This document shows, in pieces, positions 7,673 through 14,117 of a stretch of DNA of 18,155 nucleotides; position 1 is the first letter of the stretch; every line of letters starts with the position of its first letter. The notes under the pieces were generated by a model. It had not been told where the DNA came from. It ran no database searches and saw nothing but the letters and a program-made list of their open reading frames with translations. The translations under genes and the position numbers were made by a program. The DNA is taken from positions 1 to 18,155 of the forward strand of contig CAMPAP010000106.1 of the NCBI GenBank assembly GCA_946631935.1, in the 5' to 3' direction. This DNA is from an uncultured Lachnospiraceae bacterium (GTDB lineage Bacteria; Bacillota; Clostridia; Lachnospirales; Lachnospiraceae).

Positions 7673-8680
7673 ATGAAATCCATAAAAAAGATGATCGCTT
7701 TTGTAATATGTGCCGTAATGACATGCGGATGTCTTGCAGGATGCGGAACTGCCGCATCAGCATCGGATGATGAATTTCTGATCGTTACGACGAGCTATCC
7801 CGGATATGACTGGACAATGAATGTCCTTGGTGATAATCCTGCGGGAGCAAGGGTGGTGTTTCTTCTCGATGACGGAGTGGATACGCACAGCTATCAGCCT
7901 GCGGTTGACGATCTGATGACCATATCCAGGGCAGATATGTTCATCTATGTCGGCGGAGAATCGGATGAATGGGCTCAAGATGCCGTTAAGAACATGACTA
8001 ATGACGATGCGGTTGTCATCAACATGATGGAATCTCTCGGAGATAAAGTTTTTGAAGAAGAGACAGTCGATGGAATGCAGGAAGATGAGCATCATGATGA
8101 GGATGAAGACGAAGATCATGAGCATCACCATGAAGAAGGTGAGATAGAGTACGATGAGCATATATGGCTTTCTTTGAAAAATGCCAAGATCCTTACCGAT
8201 GTCATCGCTGCCGGCCTTATGAGAGCGGATGAGAAGAATGCCTCTTTGTACAGGAAAAACGCGGATGCATATAAGCTGATGCTTGATGACCTTGACTGGA
8301 AATATACGAATGTGGTTTCTTCTGCCGAAGGAAAGACACTTCTTTTTGCTGACAGATTTCCTTTCAGATATATGGTAAGTGACTACGGACTTGAGTATTA
8401 TGCCGCATTTTCAGGCTGTTCATCCGAAACTGAGGCAAGTTTTGATACGGTCATATTTCTGGCAAAAAAGATTGATGAGCTGGGACTTGATACGGTCCTT
8501 ACGGTGGACGGTTCCGGGGATGATGTTGCCAAAACGGTTGTAAGCAATACTCAGTCGAAGGATCAGAAGATCCTTGAGATGAATTCCATGCAGTCCGTTA
8601 CCGAGCAGGACATAGCAGACGGCTTAACATATCTTTCCGTAATGGAGGATAATCTGGCGGTACTGACCCAGGCTCTGTAA
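7673..8680 (+). CDS. znuA: Zinc ABC transporter substrate-binding lipoprotein (ZnuA/AdcA-like)
   Basis: 335 aa with a type II signal peptide and clean lipobox LAGC (Cys24), so it is membrane-tethered outside the cell. It belongs to the cluster A-I metal-binding proteins. The first ligand His72 is in DTHSYQP and the second, His163, follows the acidic His-rich loop (about 137-158, rich in His, Asp and Glu) in DEHIWLS. Such loops are typical of zinc rather than manganese binders. At the usual third His, the motif reads ADRFPFRYM, placing Arg228 there. I recall this DRFPFRY form as common in clostridial members, so the site is probably remodelled rather than dead. Asp279 (TVDGSGDD) is a candidate fourth ligand. 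GAGGGA lies eight bases before ATG. The gene follows the repressor by 75 bases in the same direction. Confidence 0.92.
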   Translation: MKSIKKMIAFVICAVMTCGCLAGCGTAASASDDEFLIVTTSYPGYDWTMNVLGDNPAGARVVFLLDDGVDTHSYQPAVDDLMTISRADMFIYVGGESDEWAQDAVKNMTNDDAVVINMMESLGDKVFEEETVDGMQEDEHHDEDEDEDHEHHHEEGEIEYDEHIWLSLKNAKILTDVIAAGLMRADEKNASLYRKNADAYKLMLDDLDWKYTNVVSSAEGKTLLFADRFPFRYMVSDYGLEYYAAFSGCSSETEASFDTVIFLAKKIDELGLDTVLTVDGSGDDVAKTVVSNTQSKDQKILEMNSMQSVTEQDIADGLTYLSVMEDNLAVLTQAL

Positions 8681-8722
8681 TAAAAAGAGATTGAAGTTGT
8701 ATAATAATGCATAAATAACACC

Positions 8723-8740
8723 CCCCCGCATTTGCGGGGG
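8723..8740 (+). promoter_or_regulatory. GC-rich hairpin between znuA and znuC without a U-tract
   Basis: CCCCCGC (8723-8729), loop ATTT and GCGGGGG (8734-8740) form a seven-pair, nearly all-GC stem in the 86-base gap. There is no run of T after it, so it is unlikely to be a full intrinsic terminator. It may protect the 3' end of a processed znuA message, or partly attenuate, so that the binding protein is made in excess over the ATPase and permease. Confidence 0.55.
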
Positions 8741-8766
8741 ATAATGTGCTTTAAAAGGAAAATGAT

Positions 8767-9609
8767 ATGCCGCTTTTAACAGTAAAAAATCTTACAGTAG
8801 GATATGGCTCCCAGATCGTGGCATCAGGCATAAGCTTTGTCGTAAATGCCGGCGACTACCTCTGTATTGTGGGAGAAAACGGATCCGGAAAATCAACACT
8901 GATGAAGACACTTCTCAATCTTCAAAGGCCTGTGAGCGGAGAGATAATAAGAGGCGATGATCTCAGGGAAAACGAGATCGGTTATCTTCCGCAGCAGACT
9001 ATTGTCCAGAGAGATTTTCCCGCATCGGTAAAGGAGATCGTTCTTTCCGGACGTCAGGGAAAGATGGGGCTCAGGCCCTTTTACAATGCCGAAGATAAGG
9101 CTATAGCGGCCGGAAATATGGAGAGAATGGGTATAACGGGTCTTTCCGATAAATGCTATCGTGAACTGTCGGGAGGACAGCAGCAAAGAGTCCTTCTTGC
9201 AAGAGCTCTTTGTGCAGCCGAAAAGATCCTGCTTATGGATGAGCCTGTGTCCGGACTTGATCCTGTTGTAACGGCACAGATGTATGAGCTGATCGAAAAG
9301 CTTAACAAAGAAGGCGTGACTATCATAATGATCTCTCATGATGTAAATGAAGTGATAAAGTATGCAAGTCACATACTTCATATCGGTAAGAATGTGTCAT
9401 TTTCCTCGACAGAGGAATATATAAGAAAAATGGATGAAGAACTTCATCGTAAGATGAATGATGCTTCAAAAAGCATGATACCGCCTTCGCTGCACCGCAT
9501 GGCAGCAGGCGTGAAGAAAGATCAGCAGGATGAGGAAGGCGTAAAGAATGATCAGCAGAGTGAGGAAGATGTAAAAAAAGAGGAGACAGGCGAAGGAGGC
9601 ACATTATGA
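8767..9609 (+). CDS. znuC: Zinc ABC transporter ATP-binding protein with a repetitive charged tail
   Basis: 280 aa. All ATPase motifs are present: Walker A GENGSGKST (36-44), Q-loop LPQQ (74-77), signature LSGGQQQR (134-141), Walker B ILLMDEP (154-160), D-loop SGLD and the H-loop His in MISHD (191). It powers the ZnuB permease from the cytosolic side. The core ends near residue 240. Residues 248-277 form three imperfect ten-residue repeats (GVKKDQQDEE, GVKNDQQSEE, then DVKKEETGEG), an added charged tail not needed for ATPase function. AAAGG lies about eight bases before ATG 8767. The last codons contain AAGGAGG, the ribosome binding site of znuB, which the gene overlaps by four bases (ATGA). 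Confidence 0.94.
   Translation: MPLLTVKNLTVGYGSQIVASGISFVVNAGDYLCIVGENGSGKSTLMKTLLNLQRPVSGEIIRGDDLRENEIGYLPQQTIVQRDFPASVKEIVLSGRQGKMGLRPFYNAEDKAIAAGNMERMGITGLSDKCYRELSGGQQQRVLLARALCAAEKILLMDEPVSGLDPVVTAQMYELIEKLNKEGVTIIMISHDVNEVIKYASHILHIGKNVSFSSTEEYIRKMDEELHRKMNDASKSMIPPSLHRMAAGVKKDQQDEEGVKNDQQSEEDVKKEETGEGGTL
9508..9597 (+). repeat. Three 30-base tandem repeats in the znuC 3' end
   Basis: Units 9508-9537, 9538-9567 and 9568-9597 each begin with GGCGT or GATGT followed by an A/G-rich stretch. Units 1 and 2 share the GATCAGCAG segment and match at most positions; unit 3 has decayed. The repeats keep frame and encode the charged tail. They probably arose by slippage or unequal recombination. 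Confidence 0.75.
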
Positions 9610-10439
9610 TACAGAAATTAATGGATGCATTTCAGTTTCCCTTCGTCAGGTATGCCGTCATAGTGGGCGTCCTGATCGCACTTTGCTCATCTCTTCTGGG
9701 TGTTGTGCTTGTGCTCAAGAGATTTTCTTTTATCGGAGACGGACTGTCCCATGTAGCATTCGGAGCAATGGCCGTAGCGTCTGTTGCAAATCTGACAAAT
9801 GATATGATTCTGATCCTTCCCGTTACGATAATAAGTGCGGTGCTTCTTTTGAAGGGCGGTCATAATTCGAAGATAAAAGGAGATGCGGCAATTGCAATGA
9901 TCTCGGTATCTGCGCTTGCTTTCGGTTATCTTTTGATGAATATCTTTTCCGCATCTCCGAATATTACGGGAGATGTGTGCTCGACACTTTTCGGATCAAA
10001 ATCGCTTCTTACACTTACCTCCGAGAAGGTTATCATATGCTATATTCTTTCGTTTATCGTACTGATCGTATTTACGGTTTTTTACAACAAGATATTTGCT
10101 GTAACCTTCGATGAAAACTTTGCCAAAGCATCCGGTGTTAAGGCTGATGCATATAACCTTATTGTTGCCGTGATCATTGCGGTGATAATAGTCATTGCCA
10201 TGAACCTTGTGGGGTCGCTTTTGATCTCTGCGCTTGTGATATTTCCCGCGCTTTCGTCCATGAGACTTTTTAACAGCTTCAGAAGCGTAACGATATGCTC
10301 CGTTATCCTGTCTGTTGTATGTTCGTTTTCCGGAATCATCATATCGATCATCAGCGGAACACCGGTAGGATCCACCATCGTTGCAGTGCAGGTTGTTGTA
10401 TTTGGAATATGCTCGCTTATTGGAGCAATAAAAAAATGA
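9606..10439 (+). CDS. znuB: Zinc ABC transporter permease (ABC-3 family)
   Basis: 277 aa with about eight or nine hydrophobic helices spread over the whole length. Family landmarks include the N-terminal YAVIVGVLIALCSSLLGVVL, then RFSFIGDGLSHVAFGAMA (about 39-56), a GDVCSTLFGS segment near the middle, and the permease-ATPase coupling region with ASGV (about 177-180), then NLVGSLLISALVIFPAL as in ZnuB/MntB. It forms the transmembrane channel of the importer with ZnuC dimers below and the ZnuA lipoprotein above. A strong AAGGAGG lies six bases before ATG. The gene overlaps znuC by four bases, and the next lipoprotein gene starts within its stop (ATGA), so the three are translationally coupled. 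Confidence 0.94.
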   Translation: MIQKLMDAFQFPFVRYAVIVGVLIALCSSLLGVVLVLKRFSFIGDGLSHVAFGAMAVASVANLTNDMILILPVTIISAVLLLKGGHNSKIKGDAAIAMISVSALAFGYLLMNIFSASPNITGDVCSTLFGSKSLLTLTSEKVIICYILSFIVLIVFTVFYNKIFAVTFDENFAKASGVKADAYNLIVAVIIAVIIVIAMNLVGSLLISALVIFPALSSMRLFNSFRSVTICSVILSVVCSFSGIIISIISGTPVGSTIVAVQVVVFGICSLIGAIKK

Positions 10440-11152
10440 GAAAAGATAATTTGAGAAAAAATATTTTGTGTAAAAGATTCTTATCGTGTTTTTGCATTGC
10501 GGCAATGCTCTTTTCGTCCGGATGCGGATCTTCTGCGGCGGCCGCTGACAGGACGGCTTCGTTTACTTCCCAGAATGGATCCGGGGACGTATTGGCAGAT
10601 CCCGCACCGGGGCAGGCTGCATCTGATCTGGCATCGGGGCAGGTGGCAGGACAGGCCGCATCTGAGCAGGAGACGCCTCCCGGACTTTTAGAGGATGCTT
10701 CCCTTCAGGAGAAAGAAGCAGATGCCGGAGCAGCGGATCAGACTTTGACAAATCCTTCTGCAAATGAAAACAGTATCTCATATGTGGGGGATCTTTCGTC
10801 TGCAGACGGTGAGATAGATGTGGATCTTACGACTCTTTCAAGCGTTGTGATCTATTCCGTTGTATTTAACATGATGCAAAAGCCTGAGGATTATATCGGC
10901 AAAAAGATAAGGATATTTGGAAACTATTCCACTGCCTATGAAGAGCAAAATGATGTCAGATACCATGCGTGCATCATACAGGATGCAACACAGTGCTGCG
11001 CCCAGGGAATCGAATTCGAACTTACCGATGACTATGTATTTCCTGATGACTACCCTGAGGTGTGGGATGAGATCGTTGTCGTCGGAACCTTTGATATTTA
11101 CAAAGACGGCGGCAGTACTTACTGCACTTTAAGAAACGCACATCTTGAATGA
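10436..11152 (+). CDS. Lipoprotein of the zinc operon with YcgQ/DUF1980-like C-terminal domain
   Basis: 238 aa. The start is the ATG overlapping the znuB stop, with GGAG ten bases upstream; an earlier in-frame ATG at 10295 lies deep in znuB and is rejected. A basic N-terminus and hydrophobic stretch lead to FSSGC (Cys30), a slightly imperfect lipobox. Residues about 40-115 are a low-complexity Ala/Gly/Gln/Glu/Ser linker with repeated GQAAS units. The folded part (about 135-238) contains YIGKKIRIFGNYS, HACIIQDATQCCAQGIEF with Cys187-Cys188, and WDEIVVVGTFDIY...YCTL. This order (YxGK, then a CC motif, then IxVxGTF) resembles the C-terminal half of YcgQ-type proteins (DUF1980), which in Bacillus are linked to zinc starvation. 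A role as surface zinc-binding partner of ZnuA is inferred from position and Cys/His content. It ends the operon, before a strong terminator. Confidence 0.82.
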   Translation: MRKDNLRKNILCKRFLSCFCIAAMLFSSGCGSSAAAADRTASFTSQNGSGDVLADPAPGQAASDLASGQVAGQAASEQETPPGLLEDASLQEKEADAGAADQTLTNPSANENSISYVGDLSSADGEIDVDLTTLSSVVIYSVVFNMMQKPEDYIGKKIRIFGNYSTAYEEQNDVRYHACIIQDATQCCAQGIEFELTDDYVFPDDYPEVWDEIVVVGTFDIYKDGGSTYCTLRNAHLE

Positions 11153-11180
11153 TAACCTTTTCAAAAAAGGATTTTAGTTG

Positions 11181-11211
11181 ATCGGCCTGCCTTTTGGCAG
11201 GCCGATTTTTT
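11181..11211 (+). terminator. Intrinsic terminator of the zinc operon
   Basis: A perfect 11-base-pair stem: ATCGGCCTGCC (11181-11191), loop TTTT, GGCAGGCCGAT (11196-11206), running directly into a T-tract to 11211. It lies 28 bases after the lipoprotein stop and separates the zinc operon from the next promoter. Confidence 0.93.
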
Positions 11212-11216
11212 AATAC

Positions 11217-11245
11217 TTGATTATATGCTTCCCTAAAAGTATAAT
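11217..11245 (+). promoter_or_regulatory. Promoter of the DUF3990/HTH module
   Basis: TTGATT (11217-11222), a 17-base spacer and a perfect TATAAT (11240-11245). The start would be near 11252, about 33 bases before the GTG. The -10 lies inside the first copy of a direct repeat, as expected for a repressible promoter. Confidence 0.7.
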
Positions 11246-11274
11246 ATTTAATAACTACCACCCTAGAAGTATAA
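11231..11274 (+). repeat. Direct repeat over the promoter and leader, candidate operator for the HTH protein
   Basis: CCCTAAAAGTATAA (11231-11244) and CCCTAGAAGTATAA (11261-11274) differ at one position and lie exactly 30 bases apart, about three helical turns. Copy 1 covers the -10 and copy 2 ends at the ribosome binding site. The phasing suggests two repressor dimers on one DNA face, consistent with autoregulation by the Xre-domain gene. The repressor identity is inference. Confidence 0.55.
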
Positions 11275-11284
11275 GGAGAAAAGT

Positions 11285-11944
11285 GTGATCATATACCATG
11301 GATCAAAAGTTATAGTTGAAAAGCCGTTATTCGGATACGGAAAGACCACCAATGACTATGGTCAGGGGTTTTATTGTACTGAAGATGTTGAACTTGCACG
11401 GGAGTGGGCGTGCAGGGAAGAAAAAGGCGGTTTTGTCAGCACATATAGCCTTAATACGGATGGTTTAAAAGTTTTAAAACTGAATGATCGCAGTATCATT
11501 GAATGGATTGCAATATTATTGGAAAACCGTCATATCAGATATTCAAGTCCGATTGAAAGAAGGACAGCAGAGTATATTATCTCACATTTTCTTCCTGTTA
11601 CTGATAAGGCTGATATTATCACAGGTTACAGGGCAGATGATTCTTATTTTTCGTATGCCAGAGCTTTTCTTTCAAATACGATCTCGCTACAGCAACTAGC
11701 GGATGCGTTAAAGTTCGGTAATCTCGGAATGCAGATTTTTATTAAAAGCAGAAAAGCTTTTGATCGTATCAGTTTTGTTGAATCTGAAATGGTTTCAGGT
11801 GATGAATACTACCTAAAACGTATAAAAAGAGATGATGAAGCCAGGGATGATTTTAACAGGCTGTTGGAAAAAGATGTCAGCGACGGAATATATGTAAGAG
11901 ATATTTTATCTAAGAGGATGAGCATAAATGAGTTATTCGTATAA
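11285..11944 (+). CDS. DUF3990 family protein, probable ADP-ribosyltransferase-like toxin
   Basis: 219 aa from GTG with AAGGAG six bases upstream. The N-terminus has the DUF3990 pattern: IIYHGSKVIVEKP, then NDYGQGFYCTEDVELAREWA (residues 23-42). His5-Gly6 and Tyr25-Tyr30 correspond to the NAD-site landmarks of the ART fold (His in HG, Tyr/Phe after G-x-G-F-Y). The middle is helical (IIEWIAILLE...), followed by GYRADDSYFSYARAF and LGMQIFIKSRKAFDRISF (about 147-164), also typical of the family. No signal peptide or membrane helix is seen, so it should act in the cytosol. It overlaps the next gene by 17 bases, and that gene carries a DNA-binding domain: the layout of a type II toxin-antitoxin pair. 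Enzyme activity and toxicity are inferred from the family, not shown. Confidence 0.8.
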   Translation: MIIYHGSKVIVEKPLFGYGKTTNDYGQGFYCTEDVELAREWACREEKGGFVSTYSLNTDGLKVLKLNDRSIIEWIAILLENRHIRYSSPIERRTAEYIISHFLPVTDKADIITGYRADDSYFSYARAFLSNTISLQQLADALKFGNLGMQIFIKSRKAFDRISFVESEMVSGDEYYLKRIKRDDEARDDFNRLLEKDVSDGIYVRDILSKRMSINELFV

Positions 11945-12566
11945 GGAAACATATCTGGGCGATGCTATGCGCAATCTTGGAGAAATGACGGAGTATGCGT
12001 ATTATGCATGTGATGTTGAACCGGATAAGGCGTTGCGTATCTTTATCATAAGCGGATATGCCGACAGATTCGGTAAGGGAGATCCCTGCGTGGTGAGCGG
12101 TATGTCCGGAACAGAACTCTATCAGCACGCGGCCGAAGAATGTGGGTTGAATATGACTCCATGGCTAGGGGCTTTAGTCCGGTATAAAACGGATGTGTAT
12201 TACTGGGCAGGTTATATACTTGCTTATTATCAGTGGTCTGCAAACAGAACATTTGGAAAAATACTTTCAGTCATTAAAACAGATGACCTGATGAGGATGT
12301 ATCCTGCACTTCATACCGCATCGGATGAACGTGCAATAGAAGAAATTGAAGAATTATACAGAGAAAGAAGTGCATATGGAAGGCTGCAGGAATACAGAAA
12401 GAGGATCAATATGACCCAGGCTCAGCTGGCAGAAGCATCAGGCGTTAATATACGAACTCTTCAGCAGTATGAGATCGGATCAAAGTCTCTTAGAAAAGCA
12501 GCGGCTGAAACAGTTTTTTCTCTCGCGGATGTCCTTGGTTGCCGGCCTGAAGAATTAATTTCATAG
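11928..12566 (+). CDS. Two-part protein with C-terminal Xre HTH, probable antitoxin/regulator
   Basis: 212 aa. Residues about 150-212 are a clear Xre/Cro-type helix-turn-helix (LQEYRKRINMTQAQLAEASG, then VNIRTLQQYEIGSKSLRKAA and LADVLGCRPEEL). Residues 1-145 form a separate helical domain (YLGDAMRNLGEMTEYAYYAC; FIISGYADRFGKGD; GMSGTELYQHAAEECGL; YYWAGYILAYYQW; MYPALHTASDE). I have an impression of this domain next to DUF3990 genes in Lachnospiraceae, but have no name for it; the GMSG-ELY segment is vaguely like DUF3791. It could be the toxin-neutralising part, fused to the operator-binding part. The ATG overlaps the DUF3990 stop by 17 bases, with AAGAGG ten bases upstream. It is the last gene before a convergent acyltransferase 24 bases away. 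Confidence 0.8.
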   Translation: MSYSYKETYLGDAMRNLGEMTEYAYYACDVEPDKALRIFIISGYADRFGKGDPCVVSGMSGTELYQHAAEECGLNMTPWLGALVRYKTDVYYWAGYILAYYQWSANRTFGKILSVIKTDDLMRMYPALHTASDERAIEEIEELYRERSAYGRLQEYRKRINMTQAQLAEASGVNIRTLQQYEIGSKSLRKAAAETVFSLADVLGCRPEELIS

Positions 12567-12590
12567 AAAACATTTAAAACAAACTAAAGT

Positions 12591-13895
12591 TTATTTCTTT
12601 TTGATCTTATAAAGTTCCTCTGCCGCAAGCCTTGTCTTTGCAACGACATCCGTTCCTTTGGGCGGAAAACAGTAGAAGAGACCGTTCTTGTCTCCGATCG
12701 AGATCATATCGCCGATCTCATAATAAAAATAATCGGAATTGACGCTGTAGGATGAGAGTGGCTTTTTTACAAAGTCCAGCTTTCCGTCACAGCCTGTCAG
12801 GTGGAAGCCTTCGTATGAATGTGTCAGTCTTCCGTCCCCAATCTCATAGAATGCTTTGTAATCCCGAATCATATATATGTGTACAGGAACATCAAGCAGA
12901 TATGTTCCTTCTTCAAGTTCTTTTCTTACACACTGTCTTTCCCATGAAAACCAGTCCGGGATGTGATCAAAACTTATGGGAAGCTCTGCATTTGAAGTGG
13001 TGATATCATTCCCTGCAGCTGTCCCTTTGTTTGTCATTTTCATTTTTCCGAGTTCCGTAAGTTCCCACTCTGCACTGCAGCATTCACATTTGAGACTGAT
13101 GCCCGATGCTTTCATTTTATCTTCTGCCCCGCATGAGGGGCATTTATACAGAACTCTTGAGAGTCCTTCTGCACGGAAGTCTTCCGTGACACGGATATTT
13201 TTATCAAACTGTTCTTTGAGATTATCAAATGAAAAAGCCTGAGCGATCCTTTCGTTTATAACGGATTGGGAAAGGGTCTTAAGCTCATCTTTTGTAAAAA
13301 GAGTATATTTGTCGGCGGAGATCTTAACTTTTCTCAGTCTCAGTCCGTTGTAGAGGGGGTCTCTTAAAAATGCACCGTGAGATTCTATCATCACTACGTC
13401 GGATCCGAGTATCTTAACAAGTTTTCCAAGGGATTCGGGAAGTGTGGTGGATGTGCCGTCAAAGGTGTATCCTGCCTCGGGGTACATAAGCACCGAAGTT
13501 TTGAGTTTTGTCAGACAGTATGAAACATCATTGATCAGTTTTATGTCCGGCTGGAATTTTTGTGTAGGTATGCAGCCGATGGCTCTCATCAGTTTTTCTT
13601 TTCCAACGAATGCATCCGTTGTTGCAACGATATTGTACGGGCCTTTTATCATGTGTGATGCGATCATAAGGTCAGTAAAGCATGAGTGATTCATCAGATA
13701 TAAGGCAGGCTCTTTTTCGGAAACACCCCTCATGTCGCCTGTATTTCCAATAAATCCGACTTTTTTTAGATCGGAAGAAGCAAGGACCCTGATCAGTTTC
13801 CTGAAAAAGAAAGAGGGTCTTCGGGGAGGCAGCGCTTTTGGAAGAGGAAGAATTGCCGCTTCTTCATATGATATTTTTTTTGTTTTTATCTTCAT
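12591..13895 (-). CDS. PlsC-type acyltransferase with embedded zinc ribbon and extra C-terminal domain
   Basis: 434 aa, longer than the usual 200-250 for 1-acylglycerol-3-phosphate acyltransferases. Residues about 55-240 hold the PlsC core: LYLMNHSCFTDLM has the catalytic HxxxxD (His70, Asp75), and MYPEAGYTFDG (138-147) replaces the usual PEGTRS acceptor loop. A four-Cys zinc ribbon follows (Cys252, Cys255, Cys270 and Cys272 or 273). Residues about 310-434 form a beta-rich domain (DVPVHIYMIRD..., FYYEIGDMISIGD, YCFPPKG) that resembles a PH-like barrel only in strand pattern. No strong membrane helix is visible, so it is probably peripheral on the inner membrane face. It may acylate a lysolipid or another glycolipid acceptor. 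On the minus strand AAGGA lies six bases before ATG, behind its own promoter. Confidence 0.85.
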   Translation of the reverse strand: MKIKTKKISYEEAAILPLPKALPPRRPSFFFRKLIRVLASSDLKKVGFIGNTGDMRGVSEKEPALYLMNHSCFTDLMIASHMIKGPYNIVATTDAFVGKEKLMRAIGCIPTQKFQPDIKLINDVSYCLTKLKTSVLMYPEAGYTFDGTSTTLPESLGKLVKILGSDVVMIESHGAFLRDPLYNGLRLRKVKISADKYTLFTKDELKTLSQSVINERIAQAFSFDNLKEQFDKNIRVTEDFRAEGLSRVLYKCPSCGAEDKMKASGISLKCECCSAEWELTELGKMKMTNKGTAAGNDITTSNAELPISFDHIPDWFSWERQCVRKELEEGTYLLDVPVHIYMIRDYKAFYEIGDGRLTHSYEGFHLTGCDGKLDFVKKPLSSYSVNSDYFYYEIGDMISIGDKNGLFYCFPPKGTDVVAKTRLAAEELYKIKKK

Positions 13896-13936
13896 GATGA
13901 TTCCTTCGGTAAATTTATAACGGATCCTGATACAAA

Positions 13937-13965
13937 ATTATAATATAAAGTCACGGTTTCGTAAA
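13937..13965 (-). promoter_or_regulatory. Promoter of the acyltransferase gene
   Basis: On the minus strand, TTTACG (13960-13965), 17 bases and a perfect TATAAT (13937-13942). The start is predicted near 13930, about 35 bases before the ATG at 13893-13895. Confidence 0.55.
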
Positions 13966-14006
13966 AAAGTATCAGAATGCCTCCGAAATACCACCGGGCT
14001 GATGTC

Positions 14007-14036
14007 TTGGAATGATTGCTTCACTTTTGCTATATT
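14007..14036 (+). promoter_or_regulatory. Promoter of the 696-aa gene
   Basis: TTGGAA (14007-14012), an 18-base spacer and TATATT (14031-14036) preceded by TGC (extended -10). The start is predicted near 14043, giving a leader of about 75 bases with a clear AAGAGG before the gene. It is a sequence match only. Confidence 0.5.
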
Positions 14037-14117
14037 CTGTATGTTAAACTAAAAAAAATTTGAAAATGAGCCGGTCCGCAGCATAACAGGCGTTGCCGGA
14101 CATATAAGAGGTGCAGT

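Noticed and set aside
7284..7763. Antisense frame of 159 residues opposite the fur-znuA junction
   Set aside because: It overlaps two well-supported genes on the other strand. Its composition is that of a shadow frame.
7757..8161. Antisense open frame of 134 residues opposite znuA
   Set aside because: It mirrors the repetitive His/Asp/Glu loop codons, has no ribosome binding site and looks like no protein family.
8700..8705. TATAAT as an internal promoter before znuC
   Set aside because: No acceptable -35 at 16-18 bases upstream and no extended -10 TGn in the right position.
8723..8740. Intrinsic terminator after znuA
   Set aside because: A strong stem but no T-tract follows, and znuC continues the operon. 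Kept only as a stabilising or attenuating hairpin.
10295..10435. Longer N-terminus for the last zinc-operon lipoprotein from 10295
   Set aside because: It lies in a shifted frame within znuB. The ATG at 10436 gives a proper signal peptide and the same stop-start overlap style as the other genes.
9996..10505. Antisense frame of 169 residues opposite znuB
   Set aside because: It is rich in Tyr/Lys/Asn from reverse reading of hydrophobic codons. It conflicts with a certain gene.
12581..12592. AAACT/AGTTT stem between the convergent HTH and acyltransferase genes as a bidirectional terminator
   Set aside because: Five A/T-rich pairs with a two-base loop are too weak to support a terminator call.
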